Shown one piece after another: positions 1 to 5,426 of a DNA stretch of 6,608 nt. The stretch spans positions 1-6,608 of the forward strand of contig JALWGO010000308.1 of assembly GCA_027038805.1 (NCBI GenBank), given 5' to 3'. The notes below the pieces were generated by a model. It was not told the DNA's origin, did not search any database, and worked only from the letters and a program-made list of their open reading frames with translations. The translations under genes and the position numbers were made by a program. Position 1 is the first letter of the stretch; every line of letters begins with the position of its first letter. This DNA comes from Thermoprotei archaeon (GTDB taxonomy: Archaea; Thermoproteota; Thermoprotei_A; Sulfolobales; WANQ01).

Positions 1-130
1 CCAGCTTGTACCCGGCTACATAGTAGTCACTGCTAGTCTTAACACCCTTCCTCCTAGAATAAACAGCTATACTGGTTCCAACAATAAAGTATACTGCTAG
101 TACGGTTAAGTAAACGTATAGTCCATTCAT
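1..130 (-). CDS. Sodium:solute symporter (SSS family), N-terminus only; runs off the left edge
   Basis: Only the first 43 codons are in the window. The protein starts MNGLYVYLTVLAVYFIVG, giving a first membrane helix at about residues 4-24, then a basic cytoplasmic loop (YSRRKGVK) and the stretch SSDYYVAGYKL. That last stretch matches the SSS signature at the start of helix 2, usually written as D-Y-F-L-A-G-R-S-L. SSS proteins couple uptake of sugars, amino acids, carboxylates or vitamins to Na+ (sometimes H+); the substrate cannot be read from this end. The ATG lies 5 bases after the stop of the small membrane gene upstream. A purine-rich GGGGTGG at about 139-145 sits at ribosome-binding distance, so the two are clearly co-transcribed. 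Family assignment rests on the helix-loop-motif pattern and the partner gene. I am confident of the family and ignorant of the solute. Confidence 0.85.
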   Translation of the reverse strand, partial: MNGLYVYLTVLAVYFIVGTSIAVYSRRKGVKTSSDYYVAGYKL

Positions 131-135
131 ACCCT

Positions 136-312
136 TTACCACCCCTTTCTAGAAATATAGGCTAGGGTTACTGCGAAGTGGATTAGGGCTAGTATGGTCC
201 AAAACAAGTATAACGTGAAATCACATACACTGTGTAATATCGTGTAGGGTACTATGTAGGCTAGCAACAACACGATAATAGTCCATAACACATAGGCGGT
301 TCTTGGAGACAT
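136..312 (-). CDS. Small two-helix membrane protein, DUF3311-like, partner of the SSS symporter
   Basis: With the start at 312 this is a 58-residue protein (MSPRTAYVLWTIIV...) of two hydrophobic helices, about residues 7-25 and 31-51. A Pro in the first helix region and the basic end SRKGW fit the short DUF3311-type proteins encoded directly before SSS symporters. Such proteins are thought to be accessory subunits, though their role is unproven. The frame is open up to an ATG at 360, which would add MFKKVRFRTLVRGHVE. I prefer 312 because the 16 extra codons would lie across the palindromic half-sites at 325-348, and no promoter or ribosome-binding site fits 360. By contrast, the TATA element at 350-357 read leftward predicts transcription from about 327, leaving a leader of about 15 bases. 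The gene heads an operon with the symporter. The DUF3311 name is from pattern memory, not a search. Confidence 0.75.
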   Translation of the reverse strand: MSPRTAYVLWTIIVLLLAYIVPYTILHSVCDFTLYLFWTILALIHFAVTLAYISRKGW

Positions 313-324
313 CTCTACATGTCC

Positions 325-348
325 CCGAACAAGTGTTCGGAACCGAAC
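325..348. promoter_or_regulatory. Probable operator: three alternating CCGAAC half-sites
   Basis: Half-sites are CCGAAC (325-330), its complement GTTCGG (335-340) and CCGAAC again (343-348). The first two make a perfect 7-bp inverted repeat, CCGAACA-AG-TGTTCGG (325-340). The second and third make a 6-bp one, GTTCGG-AA-CCGAAC (335-348). The block abuts the TATA element on its rightward upstream side. It lies between the TATA and the predicted start point of the leftward operon. That position suits repression of the symporter operon and autoregulation or activation of the regulator at 380. The binding protein is an inference: the adjacent winged-helix regulator is the obvious candidate. Confidence 0.7.
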
Positions 349-349
349 C

Positions 350-357
350 TTTTTAAA
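350..357. promoter_or_regulatory. TATA element TTTTTAAA, possibly shared by both divergent promoters
   Basis: TTTTTAAA reads TTTAAAAA on the other strand, so it can serve as a TATA box both ways. Rightward, its centre is about 26 bases before the GTG at 380, the spacing expected for a leaderless archaeal transcript. Leftward, the same spacing gives a start near 327, about 15 bases before the ATG at 312. No better TATA-like sequence lies in the gap. Confidence 0.6.
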
Positions 358-379
358 CATTACTTAACCAGTATACAAT

Positions 380-1408
380 GTGGGAGAAGACAGGATAGCC
401 ATGAGGCTCCGAGAAAAAATACTCCAATTACTCCGAGAACACCCCAAAGGCCTAAGACAAGCAGACATAGCCCGCTCTCTCAACGCTTCTAGGAGCCGAG
501 TATCAGAAATAATAAGAGAACTAGAAGCCTCGGGAATAGTTGAAAGAATAAGAGAAGAAGGCATAGTAAAAATAACGTTAAAGAGCCCAGTAGACTCGGC
601 AACGGGTACAGTTGGAAAGATATTACGGCTAGGCATAATATGGTCTAGCGAATACCCCTTCATAACACCCTTCGCCAAGAAGCTTAGAGATAAACTAGGA
701 TACACGCTAGAAGTAAAGGTTTACAGTAATGGACTAGACGCTACATGGGATCTAGTTCTAGGTAAAATAGACCTAGCCCTAACACCCATGATAACCCAGC
801 TCCTTTATGCATCTCTAACAAACAAGCTAAAAATAATAGGTGGTGGAGCAACAGGGGGTGCAAGCATAATCATTAACCCAGAAGGGAGGACTAATGTTGG
901 TGCATCGACAAAGGCTTCAACAATGGACCTATGTCTAACTAGGGCATGGAAAATACTAGGGCGTATAGAAGAAAAGAGAATATACGCTAATAGCGGTGAA
1001 GAACTCGTTAGAAAACTTGTGAGAGGAGAAGTCGAAATAGTAGCGATATGGGAGCCCTTAGCAACAAAGCTCCGGAACATGGGCTACCGCGAGATATATT
1101 CTTGTAGAGATATAGGAGTAAACCATTGCTGTACACTGGCTGCAAACAATTTACTAGACCTAGACTTATTAGAGAAAATAAGCAAGCTATACCATGAGGC
1201 AATAAGAGATTATAGAAGAGACCCCTATAGATGGCTTGAATGGTATTCAGCTAAAACAGGGATAAGTGTAGACTCCCTTAAACATGATATAAGATTCTAT
1301 GAGTACAAAGACTACCTAGAAGTAGAGGAAAGCATAAAGCTGATAAAACATACTGGTGTAAAGATCCCGGATCCCATGATACTACGTGATATAGTTTTAT
1401 CCCAGTAA
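380..1408 (+). CDS. Winged-helix regulator fused to an NMT1/THI5-like (type-2 periplasmic-binding-fold) ligand domain
   Basis: This 342-residue protein starts at a GTG about 26 bases after a TATA element, so it is probably leaderless; ATG 401 (residue 8) is an alternative start. Residues 8-67 form a winged helix: LRQADIARSLNASRSRVSEI is the helix-turn-helix, with recognition helix about 38-49, followed by a wing ending near IVKITL. Residues about 80-340 resemble solute-binding proteins of the nitrate/sulfonate/thiamine-pyrimidine group (COG0715, NMT1/THI5), with a GIIWSSEYP start, a GGGATGGAS segment, and the family-typical W-E-P at 224-226 (VAIWEPLA). There is no signal peptide or lipobox, so it should act in the cytoplasm as a one-component sensor. 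It is divergent from a symporter operon and faces a palindromic operator. Cys242, Cys250 and Cys251 cluster after the W-E-P and could help bind ligand or metal. The ligand is unknown; a thiamine-type pyrimidine is only one possibility. Confidence 0.85.
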   Translation: MGEDRIAMRLREKILQLLREHPKGLRQADIARSLNASRSRVSEIIRELEASGIVERIREEGIVKITLKSPVDSATGTVGKILRLGIIWSSEYPFITPFAKKLRDKLGYTLEVKVYSNGLDATWDLVLGKIDLALTPMITQLLYASLTNKLKIIGGGATGGASIIINPEGRTNVGASTKASTMDLCLTRAWKILGRIEEKRIYANSGEELVRKLVRGEVEIVAIWEPLATKLRNMGYREIYSCRDIGVNHCCTLAANNLLDLDLLEKISKLYHEAIRDYRRDPYRWLEWYSAKTGISVDSLKHDIRFYEYKDYLEVEESIKLIKHTGVKIPDPMILRDIVLSQ

Positions 1409-1511
1409 ATAAGAAAAATATCAGACGAGAGACTATAATTTCCTTAAAAACCATTTAGAACTGGTTGTTCGTTACATTCAATTTATTAACCCCGGCTTGG
1501 AAAGTTGTTCT

Positions 1512-1519
1512 CATATATG
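1512..1519 (+). promoter_or_regulatory. Candidate TATA region for the surface glycoprotein gene
   Basis: The 129-base gap between the regulator stop and the next gene holds CATATATG at 1512-1519, about 22 bases from the ATG at 1538; this is slightly short for a leaderless start. A second TATA-like stretch, ATTTATTAAC (1481-1490), would give a start point near 1511 and a short leader. No Shine-Dalgarno sequence is visible before 1538. I cannot choose between the two. No terminator with a clear T-run follows the upstream gene. Confidence 0.35.
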
Positions 1520-1537
1520 TGAAAAAAGCTGATAGAA

Positions 1538-3895
1538 ATGGATAAAATACATGTAGTATCAATAATCTTATTATCAATGATAATATTGCCAGTGTTTTCA
1601 GTAATAGCTTTTGCTCAGAGCCAACCAGTACCAGTACTGCCATCGATACCAGGCTATAAGCCTAGGGTACAGGTAACAGTTAATATAGGGGGAGAAGAGA
1701 ATAGTCTTAACGGAAGCATTGAATACGATATCAAATTCCCGGAGAACACGAGTGGCCAAGTAACTGGTAACGGTAAATTGATATTCAATGAATCGGACTT
1801 GTACTTTACACTAACGTCTAAGGGGACCTTGCAAGCCGTATCCGAGTCCTCATCGCCGTCAACGGGTAACATGAATGCCAACGGCTATATAAAGGGCAAT
1901 ATATCTGGTAATGCAGATAGACTTGATGGGAGGCTTCACCTAGTATTCAACCTCAATTCTGGACAAGTTAACATAAACTATAATGTACCACTAACTATAA
2001 CAGTATTAAACCAGCCGAACAAGACGATAACAAAGCTATACACCGATAACGCGGTAGTCAACGTTATGGGTAATCAATCCAAAATGATTGCAAACTATAC
2101 ATCTATAGCGGAACCAGATAAGATTACAAGCCATGTATACATTAAAGCAGAAGCAAATAACATCCAAGCACTCTACGCTACAATAATGCCTATCCTAGCG
2201 TTATCAGGTACAACAACGCTTCCACAACCACATTTCGGTCCAAACGGTAAAGTCTACATCGAGTACAAGAATACAACAGTGAAGAGGCTTAGTGGAACAG
2301 AACAAGAGTACGCCAACCAGTTTAGAAAACTATTAGAGAAATACAATATTTCAATAGAGAGTATTAAGGGGTCAATAGACGGCAACTTTAATGCGACATC
2401 AAATGGTAACGCTCTTACGGCAAAGTTCAATCTTAACGCATATCTGCTAGTAAAAGGCAACTTCAGTAAAGGGATACCATTAGATCCAGAAGCCAACACT
2501 ATACTTAGAAAAATACTAGCAACACTAACAATAAACACAATTGGAGACAAGGTTATAGTAAAAGGCGTTGGAAACGGCTTATTCGATGCAATAGACCCCT
2601 ACCTAGTACAAGGATTCTTCAACACCCAGGTCCCAAGAATATTAATTGATGCGACAAGCGATAGCTATGCGAAGATAATAACACATGATGGGATAAAACT
2701 AGTATTAAACAACAACACCTATACTCAGCTGGTATTCACACGACAAAACGCCTCAGAGGCAAGTAGACTAAGATTAATGGTTAATGGAACAGTACTAGAA
2801 CCAGTAACCCAACCGGACGTGATAGTATATGAACAATACGAGCACACGAATAAAGCCTACATAGCAGTAACCAATGACACTAGGATGGCGATAGTAAAGC
2901 TTACAACAGCAAACGCCACCGAAATAAGATTCTATGCGCCACCAAGCGGTAAGAAAATAGTAGTAGAATTCAAGGACAAGGCAGTTGAGATAGAGTTCTC
3001 AAGCAATGCAAGAATAACTAGTAGAAATATGACAATAGAGAGAGCGAGAAAACTACTACGCGGCGAAACACCAATACCAGACACATACAAGAAGCTCTCA
3101 GACTACTACTATATAGAGACAACACTAGAAGCAGGAAGCATTAATGTAAAGCTACCATTCAATACATCAATGCTAAAAGAAGGAGAAGAAATCTACGTAG
3201 CACACTGGGTAAACAGTAAATGGGAGTTCATAAAACCAGTAGAAGTAAACAAGACACAGGGATACGTAGAAGTACAGCTAACACACCTATCACCACTAGC
3301 AGTAGTAGCAGAAGAAACAACACCAACAACCACAACCACCACAACAACGACTACTACAACGCCTACAACCACGACAACCTCTCCAACAGCAACTGAAACG
3401 ACAACAACGTCCACTACTACCACTACGACTACTACAACGCAGACTACTACGACAACAACTACTCAAACAACCACCCAGACAACAACGAATCCCACGACAA
3501 CTACAACCACCACTACTACGGCAACCACCAGGCCAACAACTACAACGACTACGAAAACAACTACAACCCAGACAACACCAACAACTACTGCCACCACGAC
3601 TACTACATCGCCTACAACCACTACAGCTCAGACAACTTCAACTAAGACAACTCCAAGTACAACAACTAAAACAACAAGTACGCTTACAACGACAACTCCA
3701 ACATCACCTACCACAACTCAACCGACATCCAAGCCAACATCAACGACTCAGCCAACAACTCCGACCTCTACAACAACACAAACGACGACAACACCCACGC
3801 AGAGAGGAATATCTACAACCCTAATAGCGGCAATAATAGCAGTAATAATAGTAATAGCAATAGTTGCCGGAGTCTTCTTTATGAAGAAAAAGTAA
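1538..3895 (+). CDS. Secreted, Thr-stalked, membrane-anchored surface glycoprotein of unknown function
   Basis: The 785-residue protein opens with a Sec signal peptide (hydrophobic core residues 6-24, likely cut between A26 and Q27 in AFA-QSQP). Residues 27 to about 593 are a beta-rich ectodomain with alternating polar/hydrophobic strands and about 19 N-X-S/T sequons by my count, no cysteine, and only two tryptophans, both near residue 560. The last part before the stalk (about 535-592: LPFNTSMLKEGEEIYVAH, then W-E-F and HLSPLAVVAEE) resembles the beta domain that often precedes the stalk or C-terminal anchor in archaeal surface proteins. Residues 594-754 are a Thr-rich stalk, probably O-glycosylated. 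Residues 758-781 form one membrane helix and MKKK ends the protein inside the cell. The start at 1538 is forced: a stop precedes it in frame at 1520 with only a CTG between. A T-run terminator follows, so it is probably monocistronic. I do not recognise the ectodomain; a substrate-binding or cell-envelope role is speculation. Confidence 0.85.
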   Translation: MDKIHVVSIILLSMIILPVFSVIAFAQSQPVPVLPSIPGYKPRVQVTVNIGGEENSLNGSIEYDIKFPENTSGQVTGNGKLIFNESDLYFTLTSKGTLQAVSESSSPSTGNMNANGYIKGNISGNADRLDGRLHLVFNLNSGQVNINYNVPLTITVLNQPNKTITKLYTDNAVVNVMGNQSKMIANYTSIAEPDKITSHVYIKAEANNIQALYATIMPILALSGTTTLPQPHFGPNGKVYIEYKNTTVKRLSGTEQEYANQFRKLLEKYNISIESIKGSIDGNFNATSNGNALTAKFNLNAYLLVKGNFSKGIPLDPEANTILRKILATLTINTIGDKVIVKGVGNGLFDAIDPYLVQGFFNTQVPRILIDATSDSYAKIITHDGIKLVLNNNTYTQLVFTRQNASEASRLRLMVNGTVLEPVTQPDVIVYEQYEHTNKAYIAVTNDTRMAIVKLTTANATEIRFYAPPSGKKIVVEFKDKAVEIEFSSNARITSRNMTIERARKLLRGETPIPDTYKKLSDYYYIETTLEAGSINVKLPFNTSMLKEGEEIYVAHWVNSKWEFIKPVEVNKTQGYVEVQLTHLSPLAVVAEETTPTTTTTTTTTTTTPTTTTTSPTATETTTTSTTTTTTTTTQTTTTTTTQTTTQTTTNPTTTTTTTTTATTRPTTTTTTKTTTTQTTPTTTATTTTTSPTTTTAQTTSTKTTPSTTTKTTSTLTTTTPTSPTTTQPTSKPTSTTQPTTPTSTTTQTTTTPTQRGISTTLIAAIIAVIIVIAIVAGVFFMKKK
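3317..3799 (+). repeat. Low-complexity Thr-rich coding tract (stalk of the surface glycoprotein)
   Basis: 161 codons, roughly three quarters Thr, interrupted by Pro, Ser, Gln, Ala and a few Lys/Arg/Glu/Asn. All four Thr codons are mixed without a fixed DNA period. This argues for selection on the protein (an extended, glycosylated stalk) rather than recent triplet-repeat expansion. The plus strand is almost free of G outside ACG codons and a few others, which makes a strong local strand bias. Confidence 0.9.
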
Positions 3896-3928
3896 ACTCG
3901 GTTTCTTAAAACAATATTAGTCAGACTA

Positions 3929-3937
3929 TCTTTTTTC
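3929..3937 (+). terminator. T-run terminator after the surface glycoprotein
   Basis: TCTTTTTTC, with six T at 3931-3936, lies 36 bases after the stop codon. No hairpin precedes it. A run of T alone is the usual terminator type in archaea. The rest of 3938-4020 is AT-rich with no gene visible. Confidence 0.6.
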
Positions 3938-4020
3938 TACCCCTATACTATTGGCCCTGACCCTAAAATTATTCTATAATAATAGTACCAACTATATTAT
4001 CGCTCTCTATAAGTTAACCC

Positions 4021-4028
4021 TAATAAAC
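4021..4028 (+). promoter_or_regulatory. Candidate TATA box of the box C/D sRNA
   Basis: TAATAAAC is centred about 26 bases before 4051, where the terminal stem of the sRNA begins. This is the expected archaeal spacing for a primary 5' end there. A second TATA-like string, CTATAAGT (about 4007-4014), would give a 5' end about 15 bases earlier. Confidence 0.5.
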
Positions 4029-4050
4029 TTCCAATACAAAACTATGAAAT

Positions 4051-4120
4051 AGGGGTGGATGAGGAGGCAGGGACGTTGAGAACCATGCAGTGAAGAAAGT
4101 GGAGCGAACCCGACACCCCT
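4051..4120 (+). ncRNA. Box C/D sRNA, double guide predicted to target 16S rRNA near its 3' end
   Basis: A 70-base island of about 59% G+C sits in flanks of about 27% G+C. Its ends pair perfectly: AGGGGTG (4051-4057) with CACCCCT (4114-4120). Inside is a textbook kink-turn: bulge GAT (4058-4060), tandem G.A pairs from GA (4061-4062) and GA (4112-4113), then GG (4063-4064) with CC (4110-4111). This gives box C ATGAGGA (4059-4065) and box D CCGA (4110-4113). Internal boxes are D' TTGA (4076-4079) and C' GTGAAGA (4090-4096). The guides are 10 bases (4066-4075) and 13 bases (4097-4109). The first complements CGUCCCUGCY and the second UCGCUCCAC, both parts of crenarchaeal 16S rRNA at E. coli positions about 1378-1387 and 1406-1414, as I recall that sequence. 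The box D plus five rule predicts 2'-O-methylation at C1382 and G1408. Such RNAs act with L7Ae, Nop5 and fibrillarin. The minus strand does not give the kink-turn. Confidence 0.85.
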
Positions 4121-4129
4121 TATCCAACA

Positions 4130-4588
4130 CTATAATATATCGTGGACTTGTTCCTCCAATAATATAATGGAGGTATCTTCTCCCTGCTCCAGCAAGAAGT
4201 CGACAAGCTCCTTATCCCTCGTGAGGAATAGAGTACTATTTGTCTCAGCTGTAGTGTATAGCAATAGGTCTATGAGATCTCTAAATCCTTTTGCCTTTAG
4301 TTTTAATGCCCTAATATACCCGTTTATTGTTGGTAGTATCTTAGTGAATTTCTCTTCTATAGCAGTTAAGCCTAGCCTCAATCTATGTTCATTGTATGTT
4401 GACTTCGAGATTTTACCCAGTATTTCGAGTAGACTATAGGGTGAGTAATAGTATGTTGCCTTTCCCTCGTCATATAATTTCTTTAAGCCTACTATAATCT
4501 CACCTATACCGTCGACATCAACACCTAGTATTGGTAGAAGGTATGTGGAATCAAGTAGTATTCTAAGTCTTTTCTTTGAATAGTTCAC
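4130..4588 (-). CDS. vapC: VapC-like PIN-domain ribonuclease toxin
   Basis: The 152-residue PIN-domain protein begins at GTG 4588. Candidate metal-binding acids are in the usual order: D13 (ILLDSTYLLP, the opening PIN motif), E55 (SLLEILGK), D104 or D107 (FRDLIDLLLYTTA) and D125 (FLTRDKEL). VapC toxins are Mg/Mn-dependent endoribonucleases that cut tRNA, rRNA or mRNA; this target is unknown. The length is slightly above the usual 125-145, mainly from a helical insert around residues 64-100. The start overlaps the end of the antitoxin gene by 26 bases, which implies translational coupling, and GAGAGGA a few bases upstream can act as ribosome-binding site. The stop lies only about 10 bases from the 3' end of the convergent sRNA. 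No T-run terminator is visible between them, so vapC mRNA may run antisense through the sRNA gene. Confidence 0.88.
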   Translation of the reverse strand: MNYSKKRLRILLDSTYLLPILGVDVDGIGEIIVGLKKLYDEGKATYYYSPYSLLEILGKISKSTYNEHRLRLGLTAIEEKFTKILPTINGYIRALKLKAKGFRDLIDLLLYTTAETNSTLFLTRDKELVDFLLEQGEDTSIILLEEQVHDIL

Positions 4589-4817
4589 GTTGCATCCTCT
4601 CTGATTCTTCTTCGAATTCTCTAAAGCTGGTCTTCAAGTATTTTGGTGCATTTAATGCGAGCTCGAAGGGATCGGGGATAGGCTCTATGATTACCTTGTT
4701 TTCTTCTACTCTGAGCTTGATTATGGAACCTTCTTTTATGCCTATTGCTCGGGCTATTTTTCTTGGAATATAGATTGTTCCCCCCCTACTTACTCTCACT
4801 TTGGCTTCCAGAGCCAT
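4563..4817 (-). CDS. vapB: VapB-type antitoxin with AbrB/MazE (SpoVT-like) DNA-binding domain
   Basis: The 84-residue protein has a swapped-hairpin AbrB domain at residues 7-52: VRVSRGGTIYIPRKIARAIG, then KEGSIIKLRVEENKVIIEP. This fold dimerises and binds DNA. The acidic tail, residues about 64-82 (REFEEESERMQRELFKEK), is the usual amphipathic segment that wraps round and blocks the PIN toxin. It is first in the operon, the normal order for vapBC, and normally represses its own promoter with VapC as co-repressor. The start at ATG 4817 is well supported: GGAG at 4828-4825 (minus strand) lies 7 bases upstream. The symbol is used for the type of system, not for a specific orthologue. Confidence 0.9.
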   Translation of the reverse strand: MALEAKVRVSRGGTIYIPRKIARAIGIKEGSIIKLRVEENKVIIEPIPDPFELALNAPKYLKTSFREFEEESERMQRELFKEKT

Positions 4818-4824
4818 ATATGAT

Positions 4825-4859
4825 CTCCAGAAAAATATTTTGTATCTAGAACTAATATG
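4825..4859 (-). promoter_or_regulatory. Promoter and ribosome-binding site of vapBC
   Basis: Read leftward, ATATTAG within 4852-4859 is a TATA-like element placing the start point near 4830. That leaves a leader of about 13 bases that contains the Shine-Dalgarno GGAGAT (4828-4823). An AT-rich AAAATATTTTT at about 4831-4841 is too close to the start codon to be the TATA box, but may ease melting. Confidence 0.45.
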
Positions 4860-4873
4860 GTTATCTAGTTGGA

Positions 4874-4885
4874 AGTAAGCTTACT
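4874..4885. promoter_or_regulatory. 12-bp perfect palindrome between the divergent vapBC and COG2426 genes
   Basis: AGTAAGCTTACT is its own reverse complement. It lies about 15 bases upstream of the vapBC TATA candidate and just before the TATA candidate of the rightward gene. AbrB-type antitoxins bind palindromic sites near their promoters, so this is a candidate vapBC operator, although its position upstream of the TATA box is not the most common one. Chance occurrence cannot be excluded. Confidence 0.4.
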
Positions 4886-4891
4886 CTAAGC

Positions 4892-4899
4892 CTTTAAGT
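4892..4899 (+). promoter_or_regulatory. Candidate TATA box for the COG2426 membrane protein
   Basis: CTTTAAGT lies 26 bases before about 4921. Transcription from there would exclude the ATG at 4908 and leave a leader of about 14 bases before the ATG at 4935. This is the main reason for choosing 4935 as the start. Confidence 0.45.
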
Positions 4900-4934
4900 A
4901 CTAGTCTATGCTTATCTCTCTAAGGGTTTCGGTT

Positions 4935-5423
4935 ATGGATGTTAATGCGGTAATCCTAACCTTGCTGCTGAGTATGCTACCGACTTTTGAGGGACGGTAC
5001 GCTATCTTGGTTTCAATAACTGTTCTGGGTATGGGGGCCTTACACGCGTTCCTCATAGCTTCTATAGCTATAGTATTGTTGTCTCTTATTCTAGGATACT
5101 TCATCTACTATATTGACTACATTATAGACTGGTTTAGGTCTTCAAATAATAGATTATTGAAAAAGATTAGCGCGTTCTACGATAAATATATTGTAAGTGC
5201 TCGTAATAGAGCTAAACCATATATTGGTCGTTACGGTGTTCCAGGACTAATACTGTTTGTCGCTATACCTTTCCCCGCTACTGGTGTTTGGACTGGAGCC
5301 CTCGCAGGCTACCTACTAGGCATGGATAGGAGAAAACTCATACCATGCCTTATTGTAGGCGGCTTATTATCCAATACTATCATACTATTATCTGTTCTAG
5401 CAACCTACCAGGTTATCAGCTAA
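4935..5423 (+). CDS. Sm_multidrug_ex / COG2426 family integral membrane protein
   Basis: 162 residues from ATG 4935 (171 from an alternative ATG at 4908). The pattern is that of COG2426/PF06695. An LPTFEGRYAI motif sits in the first membrane segment (Glu19 and Arg21), matching the family L-P-x-x-E-x-R-x-x-I. A long second helix follows (HAFLIASIAIVLLSLILGYF). Then comes a basic amphipathic loop, residues about 58-95. Next is the hallmark IPFPATGVWTGA (residues 111-122), and last a hydrophobic segment ending in ATYQVIS. The 'small multi-drug export' name in databases is weakly based; the true substrate and direction of transport are unknown. The helices with Pro and the Thr-Gly-Trp-Thr-Gly motif suggest re-entrant, SNARE-associated/DedA-like packing, but that is inference. 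The gene is divergent from vapBC. Its stop codon is 3 bases from the stop of the convergent gene, so the two transcripts must overlap at their 3' ends. Confidence 0.85.
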   Translation: MDVNAVILTLLLSMLPTFEGRYAILVSITVLGMGALHAFLIASIAIVLLSLILGYFIYYIDYIIDWFRSSNNRLLKKISAFYDKYIVSARNRAKPYIGRYGVPGLILFVAIPFPATGVWTGALAGYLLGMDRRKLIPCLIVGGLLSNTIILLSVLATYQVIS

Positions 5424-5426
5424 TCC

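Noticed and set aside
378..380. ATG overlapping the GTG start of the regulator
   Set aside because: In that frame translation stops after five codons. The GTG at 380 continues into the conserved domains and sits at leaderless spacing from the TATA element.
364..705. Leftward 113-codon frame opposite the regulator
   Set aside because: It is a shadow of the regulator gene with Ser/Leu-rich composition and no family resemblance. The forward frame carries clear domains.
1458..1470. GAAC-TGGTT-GTTC inverted repeat before the surface glycoprotein gene, recalling the CCGAAC operator
   Set aside because: The arms are only 4 bp, the spacing differs (5 bases rather than 4 or 2 between the matching cores) and the CC/GG flanks are missing. 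Chance is the simpler reading.
3193..3423. Leftward open frame rich in Val (poly-Val product)
   Set aside because: It is the complement of the Thr codons of the stalk; ACN repeats read as NGT. There is no promoter or plausible protein.
4051..4120. tRNA-like GGGTTCG on the minus strand and riboswitch-like GATGAGG on the plus strand
   Set aside because: There is no cloverleaf, acceptor end or anticodon arm on the minus strand. The plus-strand element lies upstream of no co-directional gene, so a riboswitch has nothing to control. The C/D fold explains every segment better.
4901..5104. Leftward 67-codon frame opposite the COG2426 gene
   Set aside because: It covers the coding start of a recognisable membrane-protein family and has no features of its own.
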